Source of the DNA: Rhynchopus sp. YZ270_cl-10
Taxonomy: Eukaryota > Euglenozoa > Diplonemea > Diplonemida > Diplonemidae
Reading direction: 5' to 3'
DNA length: 64,000 bases
NCBI GenBank assembly: GCA_964035575.1
Contig: OZ037851.1
Coordinates: 1,364,001 to 1,428,000 of the forward strand
A program made the translations under genes and the position numbers. Numbering within the stretch: position 1 is the first letter of the stretch; the number at the start of each line of letters is the position of its first letter. The notes beneath the pieces are model-generated. The model had not been told where the DNA came from. It saw nothing but the letters and a program-made list of their open reading frames with translations, and did no database searches. Shown one piece after another: positions 1 to 10,303 of the stretch.

Positions 1-1616
1 CTGCCTGAGGCGGAGGTGCAGTGTTTCATTGCTTTGTTGGGACCTTTGGTGGCTCTGTGGCGTTTGCTTGCAGCGTTGTCGCAAAATTTGAAATCAAAGC
101 GACGCACACAACAGGGTGACATCTCCTCCGACACAACATGCTCTTCAGATGCATTGGACTCTGCGTCATCGCAGATTGCGGTCTTTGAAGGCCCAGGGAA
201 GTACTTCGCCAAACCTATACCGCGCAACGTACGGTCAATCATGGAGGAGTTTACACGCCGCAAGGACAGCCTTATTGCGTTGTTGGACGCGGTGTCGCGG
301 TTGTGTTTGGAGGCGCCGATGGCGAAGTTGATTATTGGTGGTCATTTGGAGGGGTGGCAGAGCGCACGGCTCTTCGATGAAAAGGAGGAGCCGGCATGCG
401 ACCAAGAACTGCGGCAGCTCATCACCGGGAAGAAAGGGCTTCTTGGGGATTATAGCAGGGATTTTGACCATCTTCCGGTTCCCCTGCAGGTCATGGTGCT
501 GCGGTGCTTCAGCAATGTGTACGCTGCGCATCCTTCCTTGGGAAGGCTAGCTGCGTTGTCCATGGCGACAACGAATGAGAGCAAAACGTTGGAAACGTTG
601 GGCCTACAGACACGCAATGCACTGCACAACAAGGAGCATGCGATTTTGCGGTTAACCTCGGCGTCGCTGTTGACGAACACAGTGTGCTATCTGAATAAGG
701 AGTTGGCAGGGCCCCCGCGTCTGCGGACAGGGAAGGAGCGGATCTCCCCAACGCGCTCTGGGCCACATGGAGCAGGTGGCAGTGTCAGCTCGACAGCAGC
801 AGTGCGCGGGGGGGGACCCGGCCCGCACAGTCCCTCAGACCCAGTCTCCTCCATCACATCAGCTAGCCCTCCTCAAGTCTCCCTTGAGGAGGTCGATACA
901 GCAGCGCCCACAACGTCGCAAGCACCACAGTCAGTCGAAGGCTCCACGCAGTCCGAGGACGAAACATCCTCGCGAGACAGCAGTGACAAAGCAAGCGACC
1001 CAGTACCAATGCCGTCCATTGCGCGGGTATGACATTCCCCCTTTTCGCGATTTCCCCCCTCGTTTACAGCATTTACCCAAGCTAAAAACTGAAGGTTTGC
1101 ATATTTTGTTTTGACTCACCTCTATACACAACACAGTCACCAGAACCACATCGTAGGGGTGGTGCCAAGCCCGAGCCCTCCAATATGACTAAGCTTCGCT
1201 GCCTCATCGTACGTGCACTCAGCAGACGCATGCAGGTGGAGCGTGACATGACTGTCCAGCAGCGTCTCCTCACGGCACTCTACCACGCCTGTCTCCCTAG
1301 CGAGGCTGCGCGGACACAGCTCGCCAGCGTGCCTCTTTCCTTCGCAAATGCAAAGCGCCTTCCTGACATGGAAACCAGGTATGCTTCAGACAGTGGGGTT
1401 TGTAAGCTGAACACCCACCTAAGGGGAGAGCAAAAAAAAAAGACATCAATACACCCCACCTGCAGGTACCTCGCGCGTATGGTTGACTTCATGAGCAAGT
1501 CTGTGAGCGCGCCCCCACCGGAAATCTACCTCCCAGGGCCTGTTGTTCCCCAGAAGTGGCATGACCTCCCTTCTTCAGACGAGAGAGCTAAAAAGGCGAA
1601 GACTGTTCCATTTTAA
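1..1616 (+). CDS. PUL-domain protein (PLAA/Ufd3/Doa1-like), C-terminal part, 5' end outside window
   Basis: The frame is open from base 1, so the start lies upstream. I read three exons: 1-1026, 1137-1378 and 1466-1616. Introns are 1027-1136 (GTATGA...ACACAG) and 1379-1465 (GTATGC...CTGCAG). The second is 87 nt without a stop, so it can be misread as coding. The protein matches the helical repeats of the PUL domain at the C-terminus of PLAA/Doa1: LQVMVLRCFSNVY, then ILRLTSASLLTNTVCYLNK, then RLLTALYHACLPS and YLARMVDF in exons 2-3. PUL domains bind p97/Cdc48 and act in ubiquitin-dependent degradation. A Ser/Pro/Gly-rich stretch of about 110 residues, split by intron 1, separates the two halves of the domain, where other family members have a short loop. 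The WD40 and PFU parts expected upstream cannot be seen here. Confidence 0.78.
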
Positions 1617-3190
1617 GAGTGGACCGGAGAGAAGCGTCAAGGAACCAGAAGGGAGAGAAAGAGCTGTATCAACGGCAAAATGGGGTTATATTTTTTTTTG
1701 ATGGACTGGCCATTCCCACCATCTGTATTTTTTTTGGGGGGGTTTTTTTTGTTTGCTTTTTAGTTTTGCTCTGCAGAACCTAAGAAAAGCCTAGATGCTT
1801 TGCTACATTCTTTTGTGTCCATGATTTTGTTTTTGTGATGACGGATAGCACCCTTTCTTTTGTTGTGTACAAGACCTGTTTTCTGTAGGTGTCTTCGCCA
1901 TCATATCAACCGTTTGCACTTTTTTTTTAGTCAATCAAGGTAACTAAGGCCAAGCTGAAGTTCATCTTACTATTTTTCTATTTTTACGCACTACTTTGTG
2001 AGCGGAAAGTGTCGCGTCGTTTACTCACCCACAACTACAAGAAGGGGGGTGAGGGAACGACAAATGACCACTTTTTTCGCGTCCCCCTACATGCGACACT
2101 TTTGCGATATTTTTTTGTCACTGTATTTTTTATATAATGCTGTGCACGGAAACTCATCCCATCTTTCAATATTTCTTCAAAGAAAACTGACCATAGATAG
2201 TACCGTATGGCTGCACTATCTAAACTCAGATGTATTAAAAAGAGGTTGGGCAATGTGGTAACCCAAAAGAGGTTGCAATACCCCAAACAAATCGAAAGAA
2301 TGGAAAGAAGAAGAAATAAAAAAATAAAAAAAAATATACGAGAAGAAAAGAAAGGTGCCCTCAAGGGTTCAGGACGAATGACGTCTATACCTTCCGTAGT
2401 ACAAAGGCTTTTGGCCTACTTTAGCGATTGTCGACACAGAAATAACATTGCGCAGAACGGCAGCAATCAGCCTTCTCTCTGAAGTGCCCCCTGAGATTGC
2501 TCTTTCATCTAAAAAATAAAAATAAAAATAGAAATAAAAAAATGTCGACACAACTAACACCCTCCGCGATACGGGACAGTGCAGACTGCTTTGCATAGCA
2601 GCTGCACTAATCCTACAGATGATCAAAATGAAATATCTGTCCCCCTCAAAAAAGCCGAAATAAACCAAGTGGATCTTTAGGAAAATCCACACAATTCGAA
2701 CAATTTAAGCCACGTATTTATTACAACAGAAAATAATAAATAGGCGAAAAGAAATCATCAAAAATTGTTCTTTTCTCATGAAAATTTTTAGGAGATGTTT
2801 TATTGGGGGGTAAAAAAAAAAGATGTCTTTGGATGACAGTAGTCAGAACCCACTTTTGATGGGTGAAACAAATGATTATCAAAAAAAAATTAGAGAAGTT
2901 GAGGGTGGCCGACACTCCCAACTTCATATAAGATTTTCTTTTTTTTTACAAAAGATGTTGTGTGCACGAGACACATCCCATCTTTCAAGTTTCCCCCCTT
3001 TTTTTTGATCTTTTCCCCCCAGCGATTGCCCCCCCCTTTCTCTAATCCTCAGCCGCCCCTTTGCCACTTTCTTCCTCCTTCCCAGAACTAACTACTCTCT
3101 GTCGCTTATACAAAGGTCAATTAAACAGAAACGAAAGTATCCACTATAGTCCCCGCCTTTGTAACACCTCACCCCCCTCCTGCAAGACCC
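1617..3190. other. Intergenic, repeat-rich, no gene seen
   Basis: AT-rich sequence with many T runs. It holds stem-loop motifs of the dispersed families at 1937-1979 and 2952-2995 and a CAGCTGCACTAA motif at 2596-2628. Open frames here are short and have low-complexity translations, so I call none of them a gene. Confidence 0.7.
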
Positions 3191-3356
3191 CACGACGTTG
3201 AAGTAAATGATTTTACTTGTGGGTTTACATGTAATTTTACTTGTGAAAATAGTTTACTTGTGGCACACGTAAAAACGTAAGCGTACAGCTTAAACACAAG
3301 TAAAAAGAAAAATGACATGTAAAACCACAAGTAAAGTAATTTACTTCAACGTCATG
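3191..3356. mobile_element. Palindromic MITE, CACGACG ends
   Basis: Terminal inverted repeats of about 50 bp: CACGACGTTGAAGTAAAT on the left against CATGACGTTGAAGTAAAT on the complementary right end. Inside, TTTACTTGTG and TTTACATGT boxes are mirrored on both arms. The end sequence resembles the element at 5311-5528 (CACGACGGTGATGTA), so the two probably share a transposase source. No coding capacity and no clear target duplication. Confidence 0.7.
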
Positions 3357-3386
3357 CCCCCCGTGGATACTCCTTTAGGACTAGAA

Positions 3387-3412
3387 ATGGGAGTTCCTCT
3401 CGTACTACCCCA
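3387..3412 (-). ncRNA. Sarcin-ricin-loop-like stem-loop (LSU rRNA fragment)
   Basis: The minus strand reads AGTACGAGAGGAAC, the near-universal eukaryotic sarcin-ricin loop. It is enclosed by a five-pair stem ATGGG/CCCAT. The sequence on either side does not continue like any LSU rRNA I can recall, so this is a short fragment or a rRNA-derived piece of a repeat. A 9-nt inverted pair (CCGTGGATA at 3361, TATCCACGG at about 3458) surrounds it. Confidence 0.5.
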
Positions 3413-3424
3413 TATTGCTGTTCG

Positions 3425-3575
3425 ATATACGCTGGCCGCGCCCCACTGATTGGGTCTATCCACGGTGGACCCAACTGGTCATTTTTTTTTCTGTATCAAA
3501 GTACACTTTTTTGTTCACGGACTTTTGTATTTAAAGTCAACCCCCCTTTTTTTTTTCCAGCTTGTGCCTGCGTCT
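3425..3575 (+). repeat. Diverged copy of the CAAGTCAAC short interspersed repeat
   Basis: It follows the same order of blocks as the copies at 9129 and 24093: TTGGGTCTATCC, a GGTCAT box, GTATCAAAGTACAC and finally TTTGTATTTAAAGTCAAC with a T run after it. Extra T runs interrupt it. It immediately follows the rRNA-like stem-loop. Confidence 0.5.
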
Positions 3576-3623
3576 CAGAGGCGTACTATCAACTTTTCCC
3601 CCCTAAAATTTTCTTATCATCAC

Positions 3624-3625
3624 AG
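3624..3625 (+). promoter_or_regulatory. Candidate trans-splice acceptor for the gene at 3726
   Basis: AG in ATCATCACAG, 100 nt before the ATG. An alternative AG after a long T run lies at about 3559. Confidence 0.4.
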
Positions 3626-3725
3626 ATCTCCGTACCTACCCCCTCCCCCCACATCCACCCCCCCCTCTGCTTTCTTTATATTCGAACCACCCCCTCCCCC
3701 CTCCCCCTCCCGTCATCTCCCTCCC

Positions 3726-4565
3726 ATGCATTCAATCTCGACTTTCCTGTTGATTGCATTTGGGTTGGGGTGTGGGGCGTATGAAATAAAGGTGACAGAG
3801 TTTTGGCCAGAGGCGAACTGTGAGGATTATGTATTGCTTGAAGGGGGTAGCTTTGTTGTGACAGAGACTGTTGTGCGGGCAAGCGGGGTGGCGGGGGTGG
3901 TGTTGGATTCTACGTTGTGCAGTAATGGTGGGGTTGTGGTGACAATGCGGGTTTCTGGGCTTACTGCGGACCAAACCAGAGCTTTTCCTGCACCTTCCGT
4001 GCTATCCACCTCTGTTCTTCAAGACATCAATGCTCGCCTTTCAACAAAGCTCTATTCATCAGTTTCAACTACTCTTGGTACCTCCCTCCGCATCACTTCT
4101 GTGGTGAATACATGCGCTCTTCCGAATGGTGCGAAGGGAACCTCGGTTAGCCCGCAATATAAATGCTTGATATCAGAATGTTCAGAAGGGTTGACCCTGA
4201 ACAGCGACGAAACGTACTGCGGAGGCACCGACGGTGATGCGCATAGCAATGACATTCCGGTGTGGGTGCTGGTTGTGATGGTCTCTGTTGCGGTGGTGTT
4301 TTGTGTTGCCGGGGTGTTAGTCATCTTATGCTTCGACAGCGAGACTGATGATGAGGAGAAACAAAGTTTGAAGCAAGATGGAGAAGGAGGAGAAGGAGAA
4401 GAAGAGGAAAGAGAACAACGCACAAACAACCTCGAGCACTTCGCAAGCAATGCGCCCCCTCAAGGCAGGAACCCCAGCCCGCCAAGAGACACCTTCTCCG
4501 ACCCAGGCAGATCGCCTCAAGAAATGCGAACCTCAGGGGAAGGCTACTTTGACCAAATGGTGTAG
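3726..4565 (+). CDS. Small type I membrane protein with acidic cytoplasmic tail, unknown function
   Basis: 279 residues. The ATG at 3726 is chosen because it opens a signal peptide (MHSISTFLLIAFGLGC, probable cut near GCG-AY); the frame upstream of it is proline low-complexity. The ectodomain of about 160 residues contains six or so cysteines and a VVVTMRVSGLT segment. One transmembrane helix follows at about residues 177-201 (VWVLVVMVSVAVVFCVAGVL). The tail of about 75 residues begins with a Glu-rich run and ends Ser/Pro/Arg-rich. I do not recognise the family. Topology, not function, is what the sequence supports. It resembles the larger surface proteins at 29955 and 43468 in layout only. 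Confidence 0.72.
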   Translation: MHSISTFLLIAFGLGCGAYEIKVTEFWPEANCEDYVLLEGGSFVVTETVVRASGVAGVVLDSTLCSNGGVVVTMRVSGLTADQTRAFPAPSVLSTSVLQDINARLSTKLYSSVSTTLGTSLRITSVVNTCALPNGAKGTSVSPQYKCLISECSEGLTLNSDETYCGGTDGDAHSNDIPVWVLVVMVSVAVVFCVAGVLVILCFDSETDDEEKQSLKQDGEGGEGEEEEREQRTNNLEHFASNAPPQGRNPSPPRDTFSDPGRSPQEMRTSGEGYFDQMV

Positions 4566-5123
4566 GAATTTCCTCTTATTTTGGATAAAAAAAAAAAATT
4601 CAGAGGTATTTGGGGAAAACGTAGCGAGGATTTAGGTTCATTCCAGAGTTTCCTTTAATTGGGGGGAAGGGGATGGGTATATAGACACCCCATATTTGGG
4701 AACCTGGTTGCATCAGTACTTATTTTTTTTTGTGCCTGCCCAAAGGCGGTTGCGCTGTCAACTTTATTGAGGGGGTGTGGGGGGTGGGGGGGATTTGTTA
4801 AAATTATTCTTAAGGTGTGCCCGAGAGGTAAATTCATCTTTCAAAAAATTTTTTTGGCCTCAAAGAAGTTTCTTCTTCGCGTATTGCAAAAATTATCAAC
4901 ACAGAATATTTATTACACACTTTACGCACAAAATTCTTTCGGTGTAATAAAGGTTATGCTTGCATCCAATAAGGTGTTATCATTCTTCAACCCATCCCCC
5001 GCCGATACCGTATAACGTTCTGTTGCGGTGCACGTCAGAAATTATATCGGCGGGGCTCGTTTCAACGGAGATGGGGAAATAATATTCTCATGTGGGAGAT
5101 CCGGGTGCCCCCAACAACACTAT
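4566..5123. other. Intergenic, no gene; one short hairpin
   Basis: The only structured feature is an inverted repeat CCCCGCCGATA / TATCGGCGGGG at 4997-5055. The final five bases (5119-5123, ACTAT) are the left target duplication of the next element. Confidence 0.6.
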
Positions 5124-5310
5124 CAGGGCTTCCCACAGGGGGGACCAGGGGGGACCACTGGTCCCCCTGGGGGAAAATAAAAATAATAAGGGGGGACCAG
5201 GGGGGACCAGCCTGCCCTTGAGTGTTCCGAGGCTGCCTATTAGGAATTTTCCACATTTTTTTTAATTTTTCCCACCCTCCCGTCCCCGCGCATCCAAATA
5301 CAGGCAACTA

Positions 5311-5528
5311 CACGACGGTGATGTACAGTACATTACAAGTGAAGTTACATGTAACGTTACAAGTGAAAAACCGTTACAAGTGAGTTACAAGTGGGATACA
5401 TGAATTACAGGCAAAATCAGGTTGTAACTGGTGGGTTACAAGTGAGTTACAAGTGAGTTACATGTAACAAAAGTTACATGTAACTCACTTGTAACTCCAC
5501 TTGTAACACCCGTTACATCACCGTCGTG
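5311..5528. mobile_element. TA-flanked palindromic MITE nested in the hAT-like element
   Basis: Ends CACGACGGTGATGTA and its complement, flanked on both sides by TA. The interior is built almost wholly from TTACAAGTGA, TTACATGTAA and their complements, so the element folds into one long hairpin. TA duplication fits the Tc1/mariner type of insertion. It lies inside 5124-6238, so it is either younger than that element or was carried by it. Confidence 0.7.
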
Positions 5529-5543
5529 TAACAGGGGGAAAAG

Positions 5544-5693
5544 ATGGCACCAAAAAAGTCCTCCGGACCAAGACAGATTTCCATAATGGAATTTGCAAAG
5601 CGACCGGCGGAGTCCCAGTTATCGGCTCAGGCTCCGAAGAGGCAGAAAATAACGGTTGCAAAGAACCACGAGTATGCCTCATGGGCAAAGTGA
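5544..5693 (+). pseudogene. Short frame, probable N-terminal remnant of the element's transposase
   Basis: 49 codons, starting MAPKKSSGPRQISIMEFAKR and ending in a stop. A basic start followed by QISIMEF recalls the N-termini of hAT-type transposases (compare the common ITSFF motif). It is followed by sequence with no continuation, so only the 5' end of the gene seems to have been kept when the element was internally deleted. That origin is inference from position and style, not from a recognised domain. Confidence 0.4.
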
Positions 5694-6762
5694 CCCCGTC
5701 ACAGCCAGAACGCGACTCAATTGGTCAAACGCCGAAGGAAAAGGAAGCATGCAGCATGGCAAAAGAAAAAAGTAGCGTACCGTGCGCCTGCGGCGCAAGA
5801 TTGCAAGCCACCCATGACATAGTGTGGCTGTAAAATGTGCAATTTTAATCACAGTATTTTGAAATGTTGCGTACCGTGGCTTCGCCAGGAACCTTTGCCA
5901 TGACTGTCGTTTCTTTTTGTAGATGTCTATACGAGGAAACGTCTGCACGCTACCGACCTGACATATTTTTTCTTATTCCGCAAAGGTGGGGAACGTGAGA
6001 TGATATGCAATATGCGAGTTAATGCAGCAGTTTTAACGGTTTGCCGGGACATTTTCGCCGAAGTCGAAAATTTTTTTTGACCACTTAAAGTGCGTAAAGG
6101 CGCGTAACGTAACGTAGCGTCAGCGTTAATGCTACACACCACACAAATTAAAATCATTGAAAAAAAAAAAAAAAATTCCACCTTTTTTTGGCTGGTCCCC
6201 CTGGGAGGCCAAAACCCCAGATCCTGCGGGAAGCCCTGACTATTCACAAAAAAAAAAAAAATAATCACAATGACATGTATCTTTCCGTGAGGAACGTTGT
6301 AAATAACCAGTTGGCGGTGCTGTCTGATTTTGATATCAAGCAACTTAGTCTTTGATGTTTCGGAATGATCTTACCAATTTTTTTTTCTTCTTTTCTAGCT
6401 TTGCCTTTTTTTATTTTTCTCTTTGCGAAAACGGTATTGTAAGTACAATACTACGCTAACGTGGTGCAACCTGAATTCAGTGATTTCTATTCTTTTTGAG
6501 TCTCTTGCAATAATAAATCACATCGGGATTGGAGATGGGGGAGGGTTTGGGATATATGTGTGGATGCATCAATGCAAAACAACAGCGATCAATGAGAAGG
6601 AGATACAATCATACCTTTTTTTTTTTTGCATTTTCCCCCCTCGGATGGAATATGCCGTGAGGCAGATTCATTCAAAGGAAAAAAAATTGAAATCTGAAAA
6701 TCCTTCTCACTCTCGCTAAGGATCTGCTCTTGATACATCTTTCGAATTTTTTTTTCCATTTC

Positions 6763-6897
6763 ATGGTGTGATTCAGGGGGCACGGACAACCCACGGAAGA
6801 ACCACGGAGAACTGTTTCGGGCTATATTAAGATTTGCGGAGCACCTTCGGGGGAACCACGGAGAATCCGTTTGGGTGATCACACCATAACTTCACTT
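6763..6897. repeat. Inverted-repeat element, ATGGTGTGAT ends
   Basis: ATGGTGTGAT on the left and ATCACACCAT on the right enclose two direct copies of AACCACGGAGAA. The right end runs straight into AACTTCACTTTTT, the tail of the dispersed GTGCCTGC family. Confidence 0.5.
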
Positions 6898-7169
6898 TTT
6901 GTTGTTTTCTCTTTGCTGAGAAAAATCCTTTAATTGCCCTTTCGCTCTTTGGCGAAAGGCGTCTTTTTCTTTTTTATTTTTTCTTCTCAAACAAAAACAT
7001 ACACTGCACAAACAATGCCACCTTCTCCCACGTATCCACTCTAACGAAACACCCCTTAATGCACTCCCTATTTGTGCACATCTCAAAAAGTTTTGCTTGG
7101 TTGGGTGGATGGGTTATAGTTTGACCAGGTTTTAGGATCAAAAGGAAACCCATTCTGAGGTATAGAATT

Positions 7170-7241
7170 GGTGTGGCTGAAAGGGGGTGCTATTTTGTAC
7201 TTTCTGCTATTTTCTGCTATTTTGGGGTCGTCAGCCACACC
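7170..7241. repeat. Hairpin repeat, GGTGTGGCTGA ends, copy 1
   Basis: GGTGTGGCTGA and TCAGCCACACC enclose AAGGGGGTGC and two TTTTCTGCTA units. A second copy is at 38964-39029 with about 85% identity by eye. Confidence 0.65.
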
Positions 7242-8534
7242 AAGAATGCTTATGCTTACCCCTCACGTTCCCTCCGAAGCGCAATGTGCTGCCTTTTTTT
7301 CTTCTTCTTCTTTTTTGAAGATGTGTGTGTTGTGTGTGTGCACATTTATCTGCGCTATTGTTGTTGTTGTTTTTTTTTTTTGGGGGGGGGATTCGCAATT
7401 TAATCAAGATGCAGCTCCAGAGGTACTTCCTCCAGAGCATTCATCATTGTTTTCAAAATTTTGTTGTGAAAGGGGAATGAAGTCAATCCCCATGTGCTTT
7501 TTTTTCTTCAAAGTTGTTTATAGAATTAGTGTCGAACAGTGGATTTCTGTTTTTTTTGTACTACCCCACACCCAGCCCCCCAAAAAAACGTAACTATATT
7601 TTCCTCTCCTTTTTTTTTTTCTTCCACGCACGCTGGTTTTTTTGTGTTTCGCTAATTTTTATCAAAAAAAAGCTTTCCCTGGTTTCGACAGCGAAACGGT
7701 TCCCATGTATTGCAGGTGGTTCCGTGCATATCATAGAACCTGTCTCCCAAAAACCGCGTTGTGTCTGATGTTTTTGAAAAATAAAATGCAAAAAAAAATG
7801 TATCTGTTACGCTTGATCAATTCTCGGCAGTTGTTTGCACGCCTCCACAAAAAAAGTCTTATAGTGAGCACACTCTAGGGTGGCTACACTAATACAACCA
7901 AGTTTTCAAAAAAACCTGAATGGGTGGTCTAGTGGCCGACACTGATGCAGAGCCAAATGGTTTAAGAAGAAGAAGTAAAGAGAACTCCATATTGTTTGCG
8001 TCCTAGAACATCCCTTTCCTCCAATGTTCTTCTGATGCACAGTAGGGGCTTTTTCAAATCAGTCGTGGGTTGCGGCCCATCCCAATATTAATGTGGCAAA
8101 CCTCAAAATAGAGGTAAATACAGTATCGTTTTCGGGTCCACCCCCTCGCGATATTACTAACCCACACCAAAAGGACTGCTCGACGAGAGGGCTTTGTATT
8201 TCAAATCACATTCATAGTTCCCCATACAATATGGCAACACTCTTGCTTTTTTTTTTCACGCACTTTCTCCGATCTTACAGGGTCTGATACATAGAAGGTG
8301 TGTTTTTTTTATGGGGTTTTATTCTGTGTTGGACCCCTGTAGTTTTTCACATCTTTTTGAGGTGACTGACCACAGCTAATATAAGATGATACAGTACTCC
8401 AAATATGTGTGTCGTCCAAAAGTTCCCAAATCGGCCTTATTTGGCTAAAAATTGTTGGAAATCCTATAGATAGGCGTGTAGGAGGTACATTTTTTTTTGT
8501 CCAAAAAAAAGTTTTTCTCTTTTTATTCGCGCAA

Positions 8535-8609
8535 CACTCCGGGGTTCGCTAACCCGCGGAGTGTCAGTGCCTGCGGTTTTGCACTATCAACTTCACTTTT
8601 ATTTTTTTC
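8535..8609 (+). repeat. Stem-loop CACTCCGGGGTTCG plus CAACTTCACTTT tail, copy 1
   Basis: A perfect stem forms between CACTCCGGGGTT and AACCCGCGGAGTG. GTCAGTGCCTGCGG, TTTGCACTATCAACTTCAC and a T run follow. The copy at 42851-42934 keeps the stem while its bases differ (GGGGGTTCG/ATAACCCCC), which suggests the fold matters. Confidence 0.65.
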
Positions 8610-8622
8610 GCCTCATGAAGGA

Positions 8623-8776
8623 GGAAATAGAAACAAAGCATTTTGAACACACTTTTTGCGGTTCTGGGGGCGAACCGCGCTGCAGAGCCACCACCAAAAC
8701 AGGTTGAGGTGTGTACGTTTCACCACAACCTCTCCCATGGGTTTTACCGTGTGATGAGTGTTTAAGTTTCTATTTT
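8623..8776. mobile_element. MITE with GGAAATAGAAAC ends, copy 1
   Basis: Ends GGAAATAGAAAC / GTTTCTATTT. The interior (GAACACAC, GCGGTTCTGGG, AGGTTGAGGTGTGT, TTTCACCACAACCTCTCCC) is shared with the copy at 10018 at roughly 85% identity. Both copies lie just after a T-run-terminated motif and the shared word CCTCATGAA. Confidence 0.65.
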
Positions 8777-9042
8777 TACCTCTTGCCTTAGTAGGTGAGG
8801 TGGCTTTTGTTTTACACCCTCCTCCTTCTCCTCTTTTCTCCCCTTCCTCCCCCCTCTTTCGCTGGACGTTATCTCTTCCTGCGATATTGTTATTAGAGTC
8901 ATTAGAAACGGGGGAAATAACCCCCAAAAGAAATAACAGAAAGTTACGTATAAAAATTGAAAAGTACAAAAAGACAAAGACGGAGAGAGAGACCCTTTCT
9001 TAAGAAATGTCTTTTCCTTCCCCCCCTTTGTTAGTGAAGCCT

Positions 9043-9072
9043 TGACAGCTGCACTAACATATTGTCAAAAGG
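9043..9072 (+). repeat. GACAGCTGCACTAACA motif
   Basis: Small dispersed family: GRCAGCTRCACTAACA, a few variable bases, ATTRTCAAAA. Other copies are at 9391-9422, 22124-22167, 33208-33250 (in an intron), 2596-2628 and 48307-48346, all on the + strand and most followed by an A run. Confidence 0.55.
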
Positions 9073-9128
9073 GGGGTGATATACTGGATATAATTCCCTG
9101 CGTATTGCAGGTGACCTTATTTTTTTTC

Positions 9129-9246
9129 AGATGTAAACCACGAAATGGATGTACTGCATGGTTGGGTGTCTATCCCCGGTACAGCCAGTCATGTATCAAG
9201 GTACACTGTCACGAGAGGGCTTTGTATTTCAAGTCAACTTTTTTCC
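9129..9246 (+). repeat. Short interspersed repeat ending CAAGTCAACTTTTTT, copy 1
   Basis: About 118 bp shared with 24093-24213: AGATGTAAACCAC, ATGGTTGGGTGTC, CCGGTACAGCC, GTCATGTA, AAGGTACACTGTCACGAG, then TTTGTATTTCAAGTCAAC and a T run. In both copies TTTCAG precedes the first block. A T-run end suggests an RNA polymerase III transcript, but I see no clear A and B boxes. Confidence 0.65.
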
Positions 9247-9390
9247 CCTCGTTGTATCTACTAAAAGGGGAATAAAGATGTTGATGGGTTGACAAAAAAA
9301 AACAGTGGAGATTGCACAACTGTGGCAACACAACCGAGGCAACTGCACTACTCCAACAATTTATCAAAAAAGATAGTAAAGACCATCCGG

Positions 9391-9422
9391 ATGGCAGCTG
9401 CACTAACACCAGATTATCAAAA
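9391..9422 (+). repeat. GGCAGCTGCACTAACA...GATTATCAAAAA motif
   Basis: Good match to the family described at 9043. It is followed by a 22-nt A run beginning at about 9431. Confidence 0.55.
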
Positions 9423-9950
9423 ATCTATTGAAAAAAAAAAAAAAAAAAAAAAAATTAACAAAATAATCAGCTCCTCTTTCTCTTCCGTTCTCTCTCCCAT
9501 TTCTTTGTTTTTTTCTTCTCCTTCCACTTCGTGTAGTAGTTCCCTTTTCCCCCTTAATGATGCAACCACGCTCTCAAAAGAGGCGTTTTTGCATCACACA
9601 AAACCCCTCACTTTGTTTTTATGGTACGTTTAGTATTGCTTTTGAAAGATATCGTCTACCTCCCTTTGGGGGGAGGGCTTTTTCAAATCAGGAAAGAAAA
9701 CTTACCTTTTTGTATGGCCAAAATAAAGAAAAATAACGACAAAAAAAAAATCCCCCTCCTCCCCTTTCTTTTTGTCTTGACTATCGTACATCATTGGGTG
9801 CAGCAAACGGGAAGGTGGGCCGCCGACTGACGAGCGGTTGTGCACAGCCCCCACACTACCACTGCGGTACGGGTAAGTCACAGTTTCCTTTTACATATTC
9901 TGTTGTTGGCCGCAGGGTGTTCGTGGTTTCTTCCATCTGACATCATACGT

Positions 9951-9995
9951 GGGTCAGTCGGAGGTGCCTGCATCAATAGCTACACTTTTTTTCTT
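9951..9995 (+). repeat. GGGTCAGTCGGAGGTGCCTG motif with T-run tail
   Basis: Member of a family with copies at 34941-35001 and 48037-48110. After the core, a variable A-rich link leads to ACTTCAC or CTACAC and a T run. Fuller copies begin TTCATCCGG. Confidence 0.6.
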
Positions 9996-10017
9996 TGTCA
10001 CCTCATGAAATGAAGAA

Positions 10018-10154
10018 GGAAATAGAAACAAAGCACTTCGAACACACCTGCGGTTCTGGGAGCCACTCCTCACCAAAACAGGTCGAGGTGTGTGCGTTTC
10101 ACCACAACCTCTCCCGTGGGTTTTATCGTGTGACGAGTGTTAAGTTTCTATTTC
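10018..10154. mobile_element. MITE with GGAAATAGAAAC ends, copy 2
   Basis: Second copy of the element at 8623-8776, 1.4 kb away in the same orientation. It lacks a segment of about 15 bp (the GCGAACCGCGCTGCAGAG part) present in copy 1. Confidence 0.65.
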
Positions 10155-10301
10155 TCGCTCAAAAGTATGTGGAACGTAGTGAAAAATAACGACGCTTAGT
10201 GATTCAAGGGGGGGTACAGACAATTTCCTCCTCCACTTCCCCCCTCTCTTCTTGCCTCTCCCCTTCACCCTTCACCCTTCACCCTTCACACAATACACTA
10301 C

Positions 10302-10303
10302 AG
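10302..10303 (+). promoter_or_regulatory. Candidate trans-splice acceptor for the MFS gene
   Basis: AG in CACTACAG after 90 nt of CT-rich sequence, 88 nt before the ATG at 10392. Confidence 0.5.

Larger units (their letters stand above)
5124..6238. mobile_element. Non-autonomous DNA transposon, hAT-like ends, ACTAT target duplication
   Basis: Terminal inverted repeats start CAGGGCTTCCC and continue CAGG a few bases later. They are flanked by identical 5-bp copies of ACTAT at 5119-5123 and 6239-6243. CAGGG...CCCTG ends are typical of hAT elements; a 5-bp duplication is known for some hAT groups, but 8 bp is more usual. The left end carries a palindromic array of GGGGGGACCA and GGTCCCCC boxes (5137-5205). 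A TA-flanked MITE (5311-5528) sits just upstream of a short transposase-start-like frame (5544-5693). The remaining 540 bp has no coding frame I can support. Confidence 0.68.

Noticed and set aside
1837-1900. GTGATGA resembling a snoRNA box C
   Set aside because: No CTGA at a suitable distance and no rRNA complement that I recognise.
7168-7593. 141-codon frame rich in Phe, Leu and Cys
   Set aside because: It arises from T runs across the hairpin repeat at 7170; no start context, domain or conserved composition.
7920-7950. Possible tRNA-Glu-like gene (GGTGGTCTAGTGGCC)
   Set aside because: Only the D-arm-like part is present; there is no T arm or acceptor stem in the next 100 nt.
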